This document shows positions 48,201-48,720 of a stretch of 48,720 bases of DNA, piece by piece. The position numbers and the translations under genes are program-made. Location of the stretch: contig NZ_NVPT01000016.1 of assembly GCF_002802985.1 (NCBI RefSeq), positions 1 to 48,720 of the forward strand. The letters are read 5' to 3'. Origin of the DNA: Geodermatophilus chilensis (GTDB lineage Bacteria > Actinomycetota > Actinomycetes > Mycobacteriales > Geodermatophilaceae). Numbering within the stretch: the stretch's first letter is position 1; each line of letters begins with the position of its first letter. Below the pieces are notes generated by a model. That model saw only the letters and a list, made by a program, of their open reading frames with translations, was not told the origin of the DNA and made no database searches.

Positions 48201-48570
48201 CTACGTCGCCTCCTGACGCACGGCGACGGCAGATGGGGCCGCCAAGCCGCCCGCGGCGGCGACGGTCATGGCGGCGCTGCCAGCGTCCACGCGCCCGCGC
48301 GCCACGCTGAGCAGTCCCGACAGCGCGGTCCCGATGCTCACGCCGGTGGCCACGCGCATCATCTCGATCGGGTCCGAGCCGGGCGCAGCGTCGCCATTCC
48401 GAGGCCCATCAGACTCAGGCCGTACACCCGGATGAGGTGCGGGACGACGGGAGCCGAATCCGAGGCCGGTCCCCAGAACCGGCCGGAGACGACTGGCACC
48501 GCCGCGAGCTGAGCTCCGATCGTCAGCGTTCTGACTGCAACGGTCTGCGGGATCCGAGAGGTCGTGCGAC
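48201..48570 (-). pseudogene. Small membrane protein (DUF4267-like), frameshifted
   Basis: Two minus-strand frames join into one hydrophobic protein. VRTLTIGAQLAAVPVVSGRFW...VVPHLIRVYGLSLMGLGMATLRPA comes first, then in another frame MMRVATGVSIGTALSGLLSVARGRVDAGSAAMTVAAAGGLAAP. The switch is near 48375-48385. The pattern of an RVYG...GL helix followed by a VATG...ARG helix resembles small DUF4267-type membrane proteins. The start codon is unclear. Confidence 0.5.
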
Positions 48571-48720
48571 GGGTGACGGCAGAATCGGCGGTCGGCGGGT
48601 AGAGACAGCACCATGGACCCTCCGCGACTCCTCCCGTGCCTTCCGGCCACACCTCAGAAGGCGGTGTGCTGGTCGGCAGCGACAACGCCCGCCGCCGACT
48701 CGTCGTCTTCGAGGACCCGC

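Noticed and set aside
1-48720. CRISPR arrays, tRNA or rRNA genes
   Set aside because: I saw no regularly spaced direct repeats with unique spacers, no cloverleaf-like sequences, and no rRNA-like conserved blocks.

Overview
This 48.7 kb window is very GC-rich and has the gene style of a high-GC actinobacterium: many GTG starts, 4-bp GTGA/ATGA overlaps, ANTAR regulators, a deazaflavin-dependent nitroreductase, and dense spurious open frames. The mix of small proteins suggests Geodermatophilaceae (Blastococcus, Modestobacter, Geodermatophilus). That family placement is my inference and is not proven by any marker gene here.

Layout. (1) 1-4.4 kb: the 3' end of a NicO/RcnA-type nickel/cobalt transporter with a His-rich loop; a frameshifted Crp/Fnr regulator; and a divergent run of a membrane protein, a CxxC thioredoxin-fold protein and a TlpA-like lipoprotein. 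(2) 4.4-6.7 kb: an IS5-type element and a tyrosine integrase. (3) 7-16.4 kb: an OafA-type acyltransferase, an MpaB-type (DUF2236) oxygenase, one intact and one broken alpha/beta hydrolase, a short GNAT, a PHA synthase and a ZIP transporter. (4) 16.4-20.4 kb: gene-poor DNA with an IS3-type element, small unknown proteins and decayed remnants.

(5) 20.5-40.7 kb: the core of the window, a [NiFe]-hydrogenase island. The minus-strand maturation operon reads hypC, SIS-HypC fusion, SIS protein, hypD, hypE, hypF. Divergent from it are two CooC/MinD-like ATPases. The second has an in-frame TAG inside its Cys motif. A third ATPase faces them. Then come an NfuA-like Fe-S protein, a hydrogenase maturation protease, a coupled series of a TPR protein, a biotin-ligase-like protein lacking the usual lysine, and four tiny paralogous membrane-anchored coiled-coil proteins. 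Two exported proteins of unknown function follow. The structural operon is small subunit, large subunit, and a protease-like protein without its metal ligands. Divergent from it are a Cys-rich winged-helix protein, a PadR regulator and a fourth CooC-like ATPase.

The enzyme looks like a group 1 uptake hydrogenase of the aerobic, trace-gas-scavenging kind (1h or a relative). No hypA or hypB is present in the window. Three sites in the island share a 23-bp imperfect palindrome containing GTAGGTG, two of them upstream of island operons, which suggests a dedicated regulon.

(6) 40.7-48.7 kb: a truncated peptide-ABC ATPase, small unknown proteins, a GAF-ANTAR regulator, an HTH regulator behind a perfect 14-bp inverted repeat, a substrate-binding-protein gene broken by TAG, an SRPBCC protein, an F420-type nitroreductase, a mini-lipoprotein, and broken arsC and membrane-protein genes.

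Broken genes are common outside the island (about nine cases). This indicates either real decay or sequence error. Inside the island only one gene is affected. No rRNA, tRNA or CRISPR array was recognised.
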